The notes beneath the pieces were generated by a model. That model searched no databases. It saw only the letters and a program-made list of their open reading frames with translations, and was not told the origin of the DNA. From contig JAJPIQ010000082.1 in the NCBI GenBank assembly GCA_021324685.1, forward strand, positions 1 through 64,000: a stretch of DNA of 64,000 bases, in the 5' to 3' direction. The translations under genes were made by a program, and so were the position numbers. Shown here piece by piece: positions 1 to 9,086 of the stretch (positions are counted from its first letter, which is position 1; every line of letters starts with the position of its first letter). This DNA is from Bacteroidota bacterium (GTDB taxonomy: Bacteria > Bacteroidota > Ignavibacteria > Palsa-1295).

Positions 1-548
1 CCGGTCGTATTCGAAAATCCTGCATCGACCCCGACGAACATGTTTCCACTTCCTGGATTGGAAACGACTGTACTGCCCGCGATCTGATAGTCCACTGCAG
101 TGTTGATATGTGTGCCAGAGTAAGAGAGCGTTGTCCCATTATCTGTCAGAAGGGAATTGCCTTGGGTCGATGAGCCGGTCCAGAGCGGAAGCGATCCGCT
201 TGTTCCAGTCCCTGTGATGGCACCTGCCGCAGCGAAGGACGTCGCATCCCATGCGCCCTGCACGCCGTCGGCGGGATTCCATGTGAGAATTTGACCGAGC
301 GCTGTACCCACATGTACAAACCCGGATGGCGGATTACCGGCCGGAGGGATTGGGATGACAAATGGAATATTTCCCGTCCATCCATTTGCAGGCGTCTTAA
401 GCGTGATCGTGTGTCCCGAGCCATCGTCGAGCACAATCGTATTTGCTCCCAACGATCGTTGTGCGAAGGCGCTTTGGATTAAAATTTTCGATGCGAGCCC
501 CATCGAAACGAGCAAAAATAAACAAGAGACCAAAATGAAATTCTTCAT
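1..548 (-). CDS. Secreted tail-fibre/adhesin-like repeat protein (C-terminus beyond left edge)
   Basis: The frame stays open from an ATG at 546-548 to the left window edge, giving about 182 visible residues. The N-terminus is a signal peptide ending near SAFAQ. A stretch follows that resembles the head of phage-tail-fibre-like or S74-chaperone surface proteins in Bacteroidota: a DDGSGHTITLKTP strand, then LPLWTGSST and NSLLTDNGTTLSYSG, then GNMFVGVDAGFSNTTG. This 'GNMFVGxxAG' style usually introduces repeated collagen-like or beta-helical units closed by an intramolecular chaperone domain, but that part is off the edge. Surface exposure is inferred from the signal peptide and repeat style. 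No enzymatic motif is visible. Confidence 0.75.
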   Translation of the reverse strand, partial: MKNFILVSCLFLLVSMGLASKILIQSAFAQRSLGANTIVLDDGSGHTITLKTPANGWTGNIPFVIPIPPAGNPPSGFVHVGTALGQILTWNPADGVQGAWDATSFAAAGAITGTGTSGSLPLWTGSSTQGNSLLTDNGTTLSYSGTHINTAVDYQIAGSTVVSNPGSGNMFVGVDAGFSNTT

Positions 549-566
549 AAAATAGATTGAATTAAA

Positions 567-580
567 CTCAACGTGTTGAG
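567..580. promoter_or_regulatory. Short palindrome upstream of the left-edge gene
   Basis: CTCAACGTGTTGAG has 6-bp arms (CTCAAC/GTTGAG) and lies about 20 bp upstream of the minus-strand start at 548. Its position would suit an operator, but nothing else supports it. The rest of 549-734 shows no gene. Confidence 0.2.
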
Positions 581-734
581 CAGGACACGAACTTACGAAT
601 ATTTTACCTACTAATTTTCAAATCGAAATTCATGAACAGTGTTCTACAGGCCTTACTGTTTTACGCTAATTTTTTCGAGGGACGTTCGTTCGGTTTCGGC
701 TTTCGTTCGGTGGATGTCGTGGTAGGGTCGGTTC

Positions 735-1601
735 CTATGCATTTGCCTTTGCAATTTCGGAGTTTACTTCCCCGCCGATAAGGATCGCGAGTCCCAGGAA
801 ATAGAGCCAGAGCAGCAAGACGATCACGCCTCCGAAGGCACCGTACAGGCTGGAGCTAAAACCCCCGGAGATGCGAAGGTAGATCGAAAGTGCGAACGAA
901 GCAATGAGAAAAAGCAGGATCCCGATGAGCGAGCCGGGCGTGAGGAAGGCGCGCCGCGCGTCGTGGACGTTCGGCCCGAAATAGTGAATAAAACCAAAGC
1001 CGGCAACCATCGCAAGAAGCCCGGAGCACACCGATAGTGCGGCCCCGGCCCAGAGCGTCCACGAATATGGAAAAACGTGTTCCAGCAGGATCCCGATTTT
1101 ATCGCTCGCTACAAGGAGCCCGGCACCGATCGTCGCGAGCACGGTGAGCCCGATCGTAAGGGCAAGCGAGATCGCGCGGCGTTTTACGAACGATCGCGAT
1201 TCCCTGACTTCATACGCAACGTTGAGGCTGTCCATGATCGAAGCGATCCCACTCGAAGCCGACCACAAGGTTCCTATAAGGCCAATCGTAATAAGCCCTC
1301 CGTTCGACTGCGCTTCGATTTTTCGTGCAGCGATGGCGATCAGACGAAAGGCGTCGGCTGGCATCATACGCCCGGCCTGGGTCAGTAACGAGTCCAGGAG
1401 CGTTGTGCCGCCTCCCGTGACGAGCGACATCAGGCTTACGACCGAAATAAGCAACGGGAATATTGCTAAGAGGAGATAATATGCGAGCGAGGCAGCCGAA
1501 TCGAAGATGCGGTCGCGGTTCATTTCGGCCCAGACGCGTTTCGATAGGCCCAATGCGCTCTCGCCGCCAAAGTTCCACAGCGATGCATGAGCTTGGTCCA
1601 C
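735..1601 (-). CDS. YihY/BrkB family inner-membrane protein
   Basis: 288 residues with six hydrophobic segments at about 37-61, 104-129, 142-165, 181-208, 219-242 and 252-281. This is the layout of the YihY/virulence factor BrkB family. The first segment contains the typical SLAYYLLLAIFPLLI stretch, and a GLWSA/GTLWSASSG-type motif lies around residue 110. The family was once annotated as ribonuclease BN, but that activity belongs to a different protein, and its true function is unknown (possibly transport or envelope integrity). The ATG at 1599-1601 is the farthest upstream start in frame. The next gene, at 1771, is divergent and separated by about 170 bp with no clear feature. Confidence 0.9.
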   Translation of the reverse strand: MDQAHASLWNFGGESALGLSKRVWAEMNRDRIFDSAASLAYYLLLAIFPLLISVVSLMSLVTGGGTTLLDSLLTQAGRMMPADAFRLIAIAARKIEAQSNGGLITIGLIGTLWSASSGIASIMDSLNVAYEVRESRSFVKRRAISLALTIGLTVLATIGAGLLVASDKIGILLEHVFPYSWTLWAGAALSVCSGLLAMVAGFGFIHYFGPNVHDARRAFLTPGSLIGILLFLIASFALSIYLRISGGFSSSLYGAFGGVIVLLLWLYFLGLAILIGGEVNSEIAKANA

Positions 1602-1770
1602 TTCCAGGATTTGCTCAATCGTAGTGCCAGCCGAACGCTTCGCCGAATCCTGGTTCAGAACGTCGCTCGATCGGCACTCTTCACAGGAGCGGCCCGTTCA
1701 GACCAGCCTTTGGCGCCGGTAGCCTGGTCATTGGTCCGCCGCCGAAATTTCCATTTTTTTTTATAGTACG

Positions 1771-2442
1771 ATGAAAAAATACGTGTACGCTTGTGCCTCA
1801 ATTTTTTTTCTGTTAGCGATTTCCGGTCCGGTTCGAGCCCAGCAGCCTTTCGAAGGGACCGTCACCTGGTCGCTCCATCTGCCATCGATTGATGACGAGA
1901 GCCATCCTTCGATCGTAAGCTTTAAAGGAGAGCGCTCGGAAATGGACATGGACATGGGCGTTCAGGGAAATATCAAAACGTATCTCGACGATGCAAAGAA
2001 AAAGGTATATATCGTCGTTGCGGCGCTTGGCCGCGGCATGACGAGCGACCTGTCGCCAAAAGATACCGGCAAAAGCAATCTGAAAGCGACCGGCAAGACG
2101 CAGACGATCGCCGGCCATACCGCGCAGGAGTTCGTACTGACGGGTCCGAAGCAGGACGTGACCATCTGGGCCAGCCCGGGGTTCCCGCCGGATCTGTGCC
2201 AGACGGTCTACCGCAATATGCGCGATCAGCCGAATAACGATTCCGGTGTGGCGAACGCCTTCCGCGAGATCAGTTCCAAAGGGATGCTCCCCATCAAGAT
2301 CGTTGTCACGCAGGCCGGGGACACGGCCCTCACGATGGAATTTGTGAAGTTCGAGCGCAAATCGCTTCCGGACTCGCTTTTCGTTCCGCCTGCGAACATC
2401 AATTACCAGCCCATTCCGGCCGGAATGCAGGGTGGGGAATAA
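1771..2442 (+). CDS. Secreted DUF4412-like protein
   Basis: 223 residues with a signal peptide (MKKYVYACASIFFLLAISG ... RAQ, cleavage about residue 24). The mature part begins QPFEGTVTW and continues with a KGERSEMDMDMG segment and a YLDDAKKKVYIV segment. This resembles the DUF4412 family, periplasmic or outer-membrane-associated beta-rich proteins of unknown function found in Bacteroidota (basis: family recall, not a search). The second half has an AGHTAQEFVL motif typical of this family and a FERKSLPDSLFVPP ending. The M16 peptidase follows 57 bp later on the same strand, so co-transcription is likely. Biochemical role unknown. Confidence 0.75.
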   Translation: MKKYVYACASIFFLLAISGPVRAQQPFEGTVTWSLHLPSIDDESHPSIVSFKGERSEMDMDMGVQGNIKTYLDDAKKKVYIVVAALGRGMTSDLSPKDTGKSNLKATGKTQTIAGHTAQEFVLTGPKQDVTIWASPGFPPDLCQTVYRNMRDQPNNDSGVANAFREISSKGMLPIKIVVTQAGDTALTMEFVKFERKSLPDSLFVPPANINYQPIPAGMQGGE

Positions 2443-2499
2443 AAAATAGCCAGGTCATGGCCACAGGGTCATCGTAGAATATCTCACGATCATTATCGA

Positions 2500-5475
2500 A
2501 TGAAGTACACTCGTTTTCTCGCCGCGTTTTTCGTTCTTTCCGTTTTCACCGCCGCGTGCGTCGATTACGCCGTTGCCCAGCCGAGCTTGCCAAAGGCGAC
2601 GCCGGGCTACGTCCTTCATGCGGCCGATGGCTATTTATATGAAGCCGCCATTCCGGTTCCCGGCGATCCGCTGAATGCGCACCTTTATAAACTGAAGAAC
2701 GGCCTCACGGTCTATCTCAGCGTCAATAAATCGGAGCCGCGCATTCAGACCATGATCGCGGTTCGCGCAGGCAGCAAATACGATCCGAACGATGCCACCG
2801 GCCTTGCCCACTATCTCGAGCACTTGCTCTTCAAAGGGACCGATAAATTCGGGACGATCGATTACGCGAAAGAGAAGCCGTATCTCGATACGATCGAAAA
2901 TTTATATGAGGTCTATCGTGCCACAACCGATACGGACTCCCGGGCTCGTATTTATCACGCGATCGATTCCGTGAGCGGCCTTGCCGCGCATTGGGCCATC
3001 GCGAACGAATACGATAAGATGGTCTCGGCACTTGGGGCGACCGGAACGAATGCGTTTACCTCCGACGAGCAGACCGTCTATCTCGATAATATCCCATCGA
3101 ACGAGATCGAGCCGTGGCTGACGATCGAGGCCGAACGCTATCGGCATCCCGTGCTCCGGCTCTTCCATACGGAGCTCGAAGCCGTCTATGAAGAGAAGAA
3201 CCGCGGTTTGGACAATGACGACGAGCAGGCATGGGAAACGCTCATGGCCGCGCTCTTTCGGGTCCATCCCTATGGCCAGCACACGACGATCGGGACGATC
3301 CACGATTTAAAAAATCCTTCCATCAAAAAGATCGAGGAGTTTTATTCGAAGTGGTATGTGCCGAACAATATGGCGATCGTGATGGCAGGCGATTTCGATC
3401 CCGATAGCGTGATCCGCGAGATCGTCGCGAAGTTTTCGGGTTGGGTACCGAAGTCACTCCCCCCATGGGACGTGCCGAAGGAAACGCCGCTGGAACAGCC
3501 GGCCGTCCGAGAGGTCTATGGCCCGGAACCTGAATCGATCCTGATGGCGTGGCGCTTTCCGGGCATTAATTCGCACGAAGCGAAGGTCCTGAAGATGATG
3601 GACTTGCTGCTTTCGAACTCCACGGCGGGGCTGATCGATCTGAATCTCAACCAACAGCAGAAAGTGCTCGAGGCCTCGACCGATCTGGAGGAGATGAACG
3701 ACTATAGCGCGGAGATCCTGGAGGGAAAACCGAAAGAAGGACAAGCGCTCGATGACGTTCGGAACCTTTTGCTTTCGCAGATCGAGCTCGTAAAGCAGGG
3801 TGCGTTCGATGCGAGCCTGCTCTCCGCGATCATCAATAATCTAACACTGCAGCGCCTTCGCTCGTACGAAAACGATTGGGGCCGCGCGGACGCGATGATG
3901 AACGCGTTTATTCACCACACGGAGTGGAGCGACGAAGCGCACGAACTCGATTCCCTTTCTCACGTGACGAAGGCAGAGATCGTGGCCTTTGCGAATCGGT
4001 ATTATGGGAACAATTATTCGGTCGTGTATAAGCGCACCGGCGAGCGGCGGAATGTCGTGAAGGTCGTGAAGCCGCCGATCACCCCAGTGGAAGTGAACCG
4101 CTCGGCGCAATCCGATTTCCTGAAATCGGTCGAAGCGATGCCGGTCCCGGCCATGCAGCCCGAGTTCCTGGATTACAAAACGGCGATCGTGCACACGAAG
4201 CTCGGAAATGGCGTTCCGGTGGAATATTTGCATAATACCGAGAACGGCCGGTTCACGCTTTCGTATGTCATCGAGCTTGGGAACCGGAATGATAAGGGAC
4301 TCACCTACGCGCTGGATTATATCGACTTTATCGGGACGGACAAGCTGACGCCGGCCCAGTTGAAGACGAAGTTGTTCTCCCTCGGAGCGGAGCTCTCGGC
4401 TTCTTCCTCGGACGATGAAGCGACGGTCTCGATGACCGGCCTCGATAAGAATTTCGAAAAGAGTGTCGCGCTCCTGGAGGAGGTCCTCGCGCATCCGACT
4501 TCCGACACGGCGACGCTCCATGAATTCATCGCGCGAACGCTGAAATCGCGTGAGGACACCAAAAAGGACCGCCGCGCGATCCTCTTTACGGCACTCCGCG
4601 ATTATGCCGAATATGGGAACATTAACCCGCAGACGAACGACCTTTCGAACGCGGAGCTCGAGCGGCTCAAGCTTTCCGATCTTTTGGGCCGGATCTCGGG
4701 TATTACGCGGTATGAGCACCACATTCTTTATTATGGCCCGAAAACGAAGCAGGCGCTGACGGCCTCGCTCGACAAGCTTCACACCGTAACAGGCCACCGG
4801 CCGGCCCCTCCCCCAATCGCCTACGTGCACCAGCCGACCGACCGGAATAAAGTTTATTTTGTCGATTACGATATGGCGCAGGCGGAGATCATCATGCTCT
4901 CGAAAGGGCTGCCGTCGTACGATCCAAAAATGGCTCCCATCCTGTCGCTCTACAACGAGTATTACGGCGGTTCGATGGCCTCGATCACGTTCCAGACGAT
5001 TCGCGAGTCCAAAGCGCTTGCCTATGCGGTCTATAGTCGGTACGCGGAAGGGCCGAAAAAAGAAGATCCCTACTATATTTTCTCGTATGTCGGCTCGCAG
5101 TCGGATAAAATGCCGGAGTCGCTCGCAAGCATGTTCTCGATCCTGGATACGATGCCGCGCGCCGATAAATTATTCGACGAATCGAAAGTTTCGCTCGAAC
5201 ATACCCTCGCGAGCGAGCGTACGACGCGGGAAGGGATCCTGTGGTCGTACGAGCACGCAAAAAAAATGGGCGTAGACTACGATGTACGCCAGGACGTCTA
5301 TCGCAACGTACCGGCGTTGACCTTCGAACAGGTGCAGGCCTTTCAACTCCAGAATATCGCGGGGCATCATTATGCGATCTGTGTGATCGGGCCTAAAAAT
5401 AAGATCGACATGCAGGCCCTCGAGAAGTACGGGGATGTCGAGCAGCTTTCGCTCGACCAAATTTTTGGCTGGTAA
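2500..5475 (+). CDS. M16 family zinc metallopeptidase (pitrilysin/insulinase-like)
   Basis: 991 residues, the size of a two-half (active plus inactive-like) M16 peptidase. The inverted zinc motif HYLEH sits at residues 104-108 inside GLAHYLEHLLFKGT, and the third ligand is expected in the EAVYEEKNRG segment near 227-235. A second peptidase-like half follows from about residue 560 and lacks HxxEH, as usual for the C-terminal half. The N-terminus is an export signal; FTAAC near residue 20 could be a lipobox, so the protein is either a periplasmic lipoprotein or is cleaved after AVAQ. It probably degrades peptides in the periplasm or at the outer membrane. cysS follows 56 bp downstream. Confidence 0.93.
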   Translation: MKYTRFLAAFFVLSVFTAACVDYAVAQPSLPKATPGYVLHAADGYLYEAAIPVPGDPLNAHLYKLKNGLTVYLSVNKSEPRIQTMIAVRAGSKYDPNDATGLAHYLEHLLFKGTDKFGTIDYAKEKPYLDTIENLYEVYRATTDTDSRARIYHAIDSVSGLAAHWAIANEYDKMVSALGATGTNAFTSDEQTVYLDNIPSNEIEPWLTIEAERYRHPVLRLFHTELEAVYEEKNRGLDNDDEQAWETLMAALFRVHPYGQHTTIGTIHDLKNPSIKKIEEFYSKWYVPNNMAIVMAGDFDPDSVIREIVAKFSGWVPKSLPPWDVPKETPLEQPAVREVYGPEPESILMAWRFPGINSHEAKVLKMMDLLLSNSTAGLIDLNLNQQQKVLEASTDLEEMNDYSAEILEGKPKEGQALDDVRNLLLSQIELVKQGAFDASLLSAIINNLTLQRLRSYENDWGRADAMMNAFIHHTEWSDEAHELDSLSHVTKAEIVAFANRYYGNNYSVVYKRTGERRNVVKVVKPPITPVEVNRSAQSDFLKSVEAMPVPAMQPEFLDYKTAIVHTKLGNGVPVEYLHNTENGRFTLSYVIELGNRNDKGLTYALDYIDFIGTDKLTPAQLKTKLFSLGAELSASSSDDEATVSMTGLDKNFEKSVALLEEVLAHPTSDTATLHEFIARTLKSREDTKKDRRAILFTALRDYAEYGNINPQTNDLSNAELERLKLSDLLGRISGITRYEHHILYYGPKTKQALTASLDKLHTVTGHRPAPPPIAYVHQPTDRNKVYFVDYDMAQAEIIMLSKGLPSYDPKMAPILSLYNEYYGGSMASITFQTIRESKALAYAVYSRYAEGPKKEDPYYIFSYVGSQSDKMPESLASMFSILDTMPRADKLFDESKVSLEHTLASERTTREGILWSYEHAKKMGVDYDVRQDVYRNVPALTFEQVQAFQLQNIAGHHYAICVIGPKNKIDMQALEKYGDVEQLSLDQIFGW

Positions 5476-5531
5476 TGAATTCGAAGAGTTAGGGACGGTC
5501 GGTGGTATGGGCCGATCCGTCACATTCACGA

Positions 5532-6974
5532 ATGGCGCTTCACATCTACAATACACTTACGCGGCGTAAGGAACCGTTTGAATCCGTTCATCCCGATCGG
5601 ATCGGCGTCTATTTTTGCGGGCCGACCGTCTATGGCGATGCTCACGTCGGCCATGCGAAGGCGTATATCACGGCGGACATCGTCAACCGCTACCTTCGCT
5701 TCCGCTTTCCGGACAAAAAAGTTACGTATGTCCAGAACATCACCGATGTCGGCCACATGACCGATAACGACGATGTATCCGGAGAAGATAAGCTCGAGGT
5801 TCAATCGCGAAAAGAACGCAAGCATCCGATGGAAGTGGCGGAGTATTACACGCGCCGCTACTTCGAGGACATGGACGCCCTGAATATCACTCGTCCCGAT
5901 ATTTCCCCGCGAGCGACCGGCCACATCATCGAGCAGATCGAGATCATCAAAGAGCTTCTTACCAAAGGTTATGCGTATGAAGTGAACGGGAATGTTTATT
6001 TCGATGTCGCACAGGACAAGGATTACGGCAAGCTTTCCGGGCGGAAGGCGGAAGAACAGGAGTCGAGCGGGAGAGTAGAGGAACGGTCCGATAAACGCTC
6101 GCCACAGGACTTCGCACTTTGGAAGCGAGCGGAAAAAGGGCATCTTCTGCAATGGCCTTCGCCCTGGGGTATGGGGTTCCCGGGCTGGCATATCGAGTGC
6201 TCGGCCATGTCGATGAAGTATCTCGGTGAGTCGTTCGATATTCACGGCGCCGGACTCGAAAATTCATTTCCTCATAACGAATGCGAGATCGCACAGTCCG
6301 AATGCGCCACCGGGAAAAAGCCGTTCGTGAAATACTGGATGCATAACAATATGGTCACGACCGGCGGCGTGAAGATGGGAAAATCGCTTGGGAACTCGGC
6401 CTATTTGCGCGACCTCTACCAGCAATACGATCCCCTTTCGCTTCGTTTTACGATATTGCAATCGCATTATCGCAGCACGACCGAGTTTACCGAAGAGGCG
6501 ATCGCCGCCGCCGACGCGGGATATCAGAAATTATTATCCTCTTATCACCGCCTTCTGCAGGCAAGCATGGGATTACCCGTAACCGGCCTCGAAGAAAGTA
6601 ATTCGCTCGTTCGGGAATTCATTGCTTCGATGGACGACGATTTCAACACGGCAAAAGCGATTGCCACACTTTACGACCTTTCGACCGAAACAAATTCTGC
6701 GTTAACGCAGCAGGACAAAGGACGATATGCGACGTTACGGTCCACGTGGAACGTTCTTGCGGGCAACATTCTCGGTATCTTGCCCCGCGCGGCATCGACG
6801 CAGAGCGATCTCACCGAAAAAATGGATAGCGCGATGCATCTCCTGATCCGCCAGCGCAAAGCGGCGCGCGACCGGCGCGATTTCGCCGCCAGCGATGCCA
6901 TCCGCAATGAGCTGGACGCGGCGGGAATCGTTCTCGAAGATACCAAAGAGGGCACGACATGGCGGCTGAAATAG
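5532..6974 (+). CDS. cysS: Cysteinyl-tRNA synthetase
   Basis: Charges tRNA-Cys with cysteine in the cytoplasm. 480 residues from the ATG at 5532. An in-frame extension back to 5502 adds ten residues not expected in the family, so I chose the start giving MALHIYNTLTRR. Class I signatures are visible: zinc ligand Cys29 in YFCGPTVY, the HIGH-equivalent HVGH at 38-41, the WHIECSAM segment with further zinc ligands, and the KMSKS-equivalent KMGKS at about 281-285. The C-terminal DALR-type and tail region is complete. The stop overlaps the start of the downstream acetyltransferase by 16 bp, indicating a shared transcript. Confidence 0.97.
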   Translation: MALHIYNTLTRRKEPFESVHPDRIGVYFCGPTVYGDAHVGHAKAYITADIVNRYLRFRFPDKKVTYVQNITDVGHMTDNDDVSGEDKLEVQSRKERKHPMEVAEYYTRRYFEDMDALNITRPDISPRATGHIIEQIEIIKELLTKGYAYEVNGNVYFDVAQDKDYGKLSGRKAEEQESSGRVEERSDKRSPQDFALWKRAEKGHLLQWPSPWGMGFPGWHIECSAMSMKYLGESFDIHGAGLENSFPHNECEIAQSECATGKKPFVKYWMHNNMVTTGGVKMGKSLGNSAYLRDLYQQYDPLSLRFTILQSHYRSTTEFTEEAIAAADAGYQKLLSSYHRLLQASMGLPVTGLEESNSLVREFIASMDDDFNTAKAIATLYDLSTETNSALTQQDKGRYATLRSTWNVLAGNILGILPRAASTQSDLTEKMDSAMHLLIRQRKAARDRRDFAASDAIRNELDAAGIVLEDTKEGTTWRLK

Positions 6975-7537
6975 CTCCGCTCGATCTGTCCCGGTTTTTT
7001 GAAACGCATCCGCTGCTTGAAACGGCCCGGCTACGCTTACGAGAGCTCAGGATAGAGGACAAGGAAGGAGTATATGCGTATGCCAGTGATCCGGAGGTCA
7101 CGCGCTATATGATCTTCCCGACACATACTTCAATTGAAGATTCGATCGCGTATTTAGAAACATGCCCAAAGAATTTTGCTGCTCGCGAGCGAATACCATT
7201 TGCGATCGAGTTGAAGGATCCACGCGAGTTTATCGGCGCGTGCGATTTCCATCATATCTCTCCTCAGCATCATTCGATTGAGCTGGGTTACACGCTTACT
7301 CGTAAGTACTGGGGATTTGGTTACATGACGGAAGCTGTCCGTGAAATGATCCGATTTGCGTTCGAGGAGATGGGCATGCACCGGGTCGCCGCTACGTGCG
7401 ATCTGGAAAACGTGCGCTCCGCCCGTGTCCTGGAACGCTCCGGGATGCAGCACGAGGGAACGTTCCACGATTACGAGTTACGGCATGGGCGATTCGTAAC
7501 CGTGAAATGTTATGCGACCCTGAAGACCGGCGATTAA
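6959..7537 (+). CDS. GNAT family N-acetyltransferase (RimJ/RimL-like)
   Basis: 192 residues. The N-terminal LETARLRLRELRIED is the characteristic start of RimJ/RimL-type N-acetyltransferases, and the acetyl-CoA-binding region appears as YWGFGYMTEAVREM, followed by NVRSARVLERSGMQHEG. The family moves an acetyl group from acetyl-CoA to N-terminal or other primary amines; the substrate here is unknown. The ATG lies inside the cysS 3' end (16-bp overlap), so expression probably depends on cysS translation. At the other end, its TAA stop interlocks with the stop of the convergent beta-barrel gene (shared TTAA at 7534-7537). Confidence 0.9.
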   Translation: MAAEIAPLDLSRFFETHPLLETARLRLRELRIEDKEGVYAYASDPEVTRYMIFPTHTSIEDSIAYLETCPKNFAARERIPFAIELKDPREFIGACDFHHISPQHHSIELGYTLTRKYWGFGYMTEAVREMIRFAFEEMGMHRVAATCDLENVRSARVLERSGMQHEGTFHDYELRHGRFVTVKCYATLKTGD

Positions 7538-8025
7538 AAGAACCAATCGGCGCCTACGCGCACGACGCTCCAGCCGAACGTCGTCACCGAAGGACTGAAA
7601 AAGATATTCAGCAGGTCGATCCCCGCATTTACGCCGATCGTTTGATTGATATAATAGGCGACGCCCCCTCCTAAAAAGATCCCGAAATTGGAACCGCCGC
7701 CACCCGACAGAATTTGCATTCCTCCCTGTACGAACGGGCTTACCGTCGAAGGGAATTGATAGCGGAAAAACGGAGAAAGAAGAAAAAGAGTGGAGCTTGC
7801 ACCCCCTGCGCTTACGACAGCAAGAGAAGTTTGTGCTCCAGCCTGCATATTCTCGTTAATGGCATACGTTCCCTCCACTCCGCTGGGAAGATTGCTCGTA
7901 ATGGCATAGACACCCAGGCCGAACTGGCCAGAGGGTGGCGCGTTCTTCTGCCCATACGCAAGCGAGGCACTGAGGACGAACAAAAAACAAAGGGTCGCAG
8001 TCCGAAGTTGGAAGTATGAGATCAT
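7534..8025 (-). CDS. Small secreted outer-membrane beta-barrel-like protein
   Basis: 163 residues from the ATG at 8023-8025. A longer frame reaching 8148 adds a hydrophilic lead that would hide the signal peptide, so I prefer the internal start. The signal peptide (TATLCFLFVLSASLAYGQ) is followed by alternating aromatic/glycine strands, e.g. FGLGVYAI, VSPFVQGGMQIL, GIFLGGGVAYYI, and an ending VVRVGADWFF. A terminal aromatic residue after amphipathic strands is typical of outer-membrane barrels. No specific family recognised. It runs convergent to the GNAT gene with interlocked stop codons. Confidence 0.75.
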   Translation of the reverse strand: MISYFQLRTATLCFLFVLSASLAYGQKNAPPSGQFGLGVYAITSNLPSGVEGTYAINENMQAGAQTSLAVVSAGGASSTLFLLSPFFRYQFPSTVSPFVQGGMQILSGGGGSNFGIFLGGGVAYYINQTIGVNAGIDLLNIFFSPSVTTFGWSVVRVGADWFF

Positions 8026-8171
8026 ACGGGGAATGAAAATAAATAAGTGAGAAGAGAACACGCTGCTTCCGAACATTCCCATCGTGCGAGACGATTCCAG
8101 AAAACTTTCCCTTTCTTCGCCCATGCGATTGCACCGGGGACTTTGCACCGCCTCGCGTGTGTTACACGAGC

Positions 8172-9086
8172 ATGACTCATTCCTTCCAGCGATATACGGC
8201 CGCGGGCAATACGTTCGTGGTCATGAATACCTGGGAGGATCCCCTTTCGCTCTCGCGTGAGTCGATGCGCGCGTTCGTTCGCGTGGCCTGCGATTATAAG
8301 GCGGGGATTGGTTCCGATGGCGTCGTGCTCGTGAACCATAGTGGCACGGGCGCGCACTTCCGCATGGACTTCTACAATCCCGATGGCTCGACCGGGATGC
8401 TGTGCGGCAACGGCGCGCGGTGTGCGGTGCAGGCCGCGAGCGATTTCGGATATCTTGCCGAAGGAGCGAGGAACCATATTCCATTCGAAGTGCTGGGCGC
8501 GAAAAACCGGGCGGACATCCTTGCCAATGGGGACGTGCGTGTGTTTTTTCAGGACCCCAGTGTGGTTCGGCTCGACTTTTTACTGCCGCTCGAAAATAGT
8601 GTGAGCGTTCCAGCGAGCTATGTCGATCTGGGTTCTCAGCATGCTGTTATCTTTTTCGATGCGCTCGCCCGCTCGGCAGCCGTCGATGGGAGCCTCGACG
8701 ACCTCGATGTTGCCTATTACGGTCCGCTCGTGCGCTGGCATTCCGAGTTCGCGCCGCTCGGGGCGAACGCCAATTTCATTGAGGTGCGGGAGGACGGCGA
8801 TGAAAAATTCCTGCGTATCCGCACGTTCGAACGCGGAGTCGAGGGAGAAACGTTAGCCTGTGGGACCGGATGCATGAGTGCGGCGATCGTCGCACGTGCG
8901 TTGGGACGCATCCCCCGCGTGCCGGTTCGCCTGCTCACCCAAAGTGGAGAATTTGTGACGGTCGCGTTTACGCTGGAACAGGACAAGGTCCGGAACCTTT
9001 CGCTCTCCGGCAGTGTGGTACGCGGCGAAGGAGGAACCTTAACATTCGATGAGGAGAAACGAACGCTCGATGTGGTATATTGGTAA
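8172..9086 (+). CDS. dapF: Diaminopimelate epimerase
   Basis: Converts LL- to meso-diaminopimelate for lysine and peptidoglycan synthesis, in the cytoplasm. 304 residues from the ATG at 8172, which gives MTHSFQRYTAAGNTFVV; the frame could open at 8157, but the family begins near the TAAGN/TGxGNDF segment. Both catalytic cysteines are present: Cys78 in CGNGARC and Cys230 in ACGTGCMSAA. NFIEV and ERGVEGETLACG motifs also fit. The following beta-barrel gene overlaps its 3' end, so the two are likely transcribed together. Confidence 0.96.
   Translation: MTHSFQRYTAAGNTFVVMNTWEDPLSLSRESMRAFVRVACDYKAGIGSDGVVLVNHSGTGAHFRMDFYNPDGSTGMLCGNGARCAVQAASDFGYLAEGARNHIPFEVLGAKNRADILANGDVRVFFQDPSVVRLDFLLPLENSVSVPASYVDLGSQHAVIFFDALARSAAVDGSLDDLDVAYYGPLVRWHSEFAPLGANANFIEVREDGDEKFLRIRTFERGVEGETLACGTGCMSAAIVARALGRIPRVPVRLLTQSGEFVTVAFTLEQDKVRNLSLSGSVVRGEGGTLTFDEEKRTLDVVYW

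Noticed and set aside
3841-4830. Long minus-strand ORF (329 residues) inside the M16 peptidase
   Set aside because: It lies entirely within the clearly homologous peptidase and has an Arg-rich composition typical of an antisense frame in GC-rich DNA.
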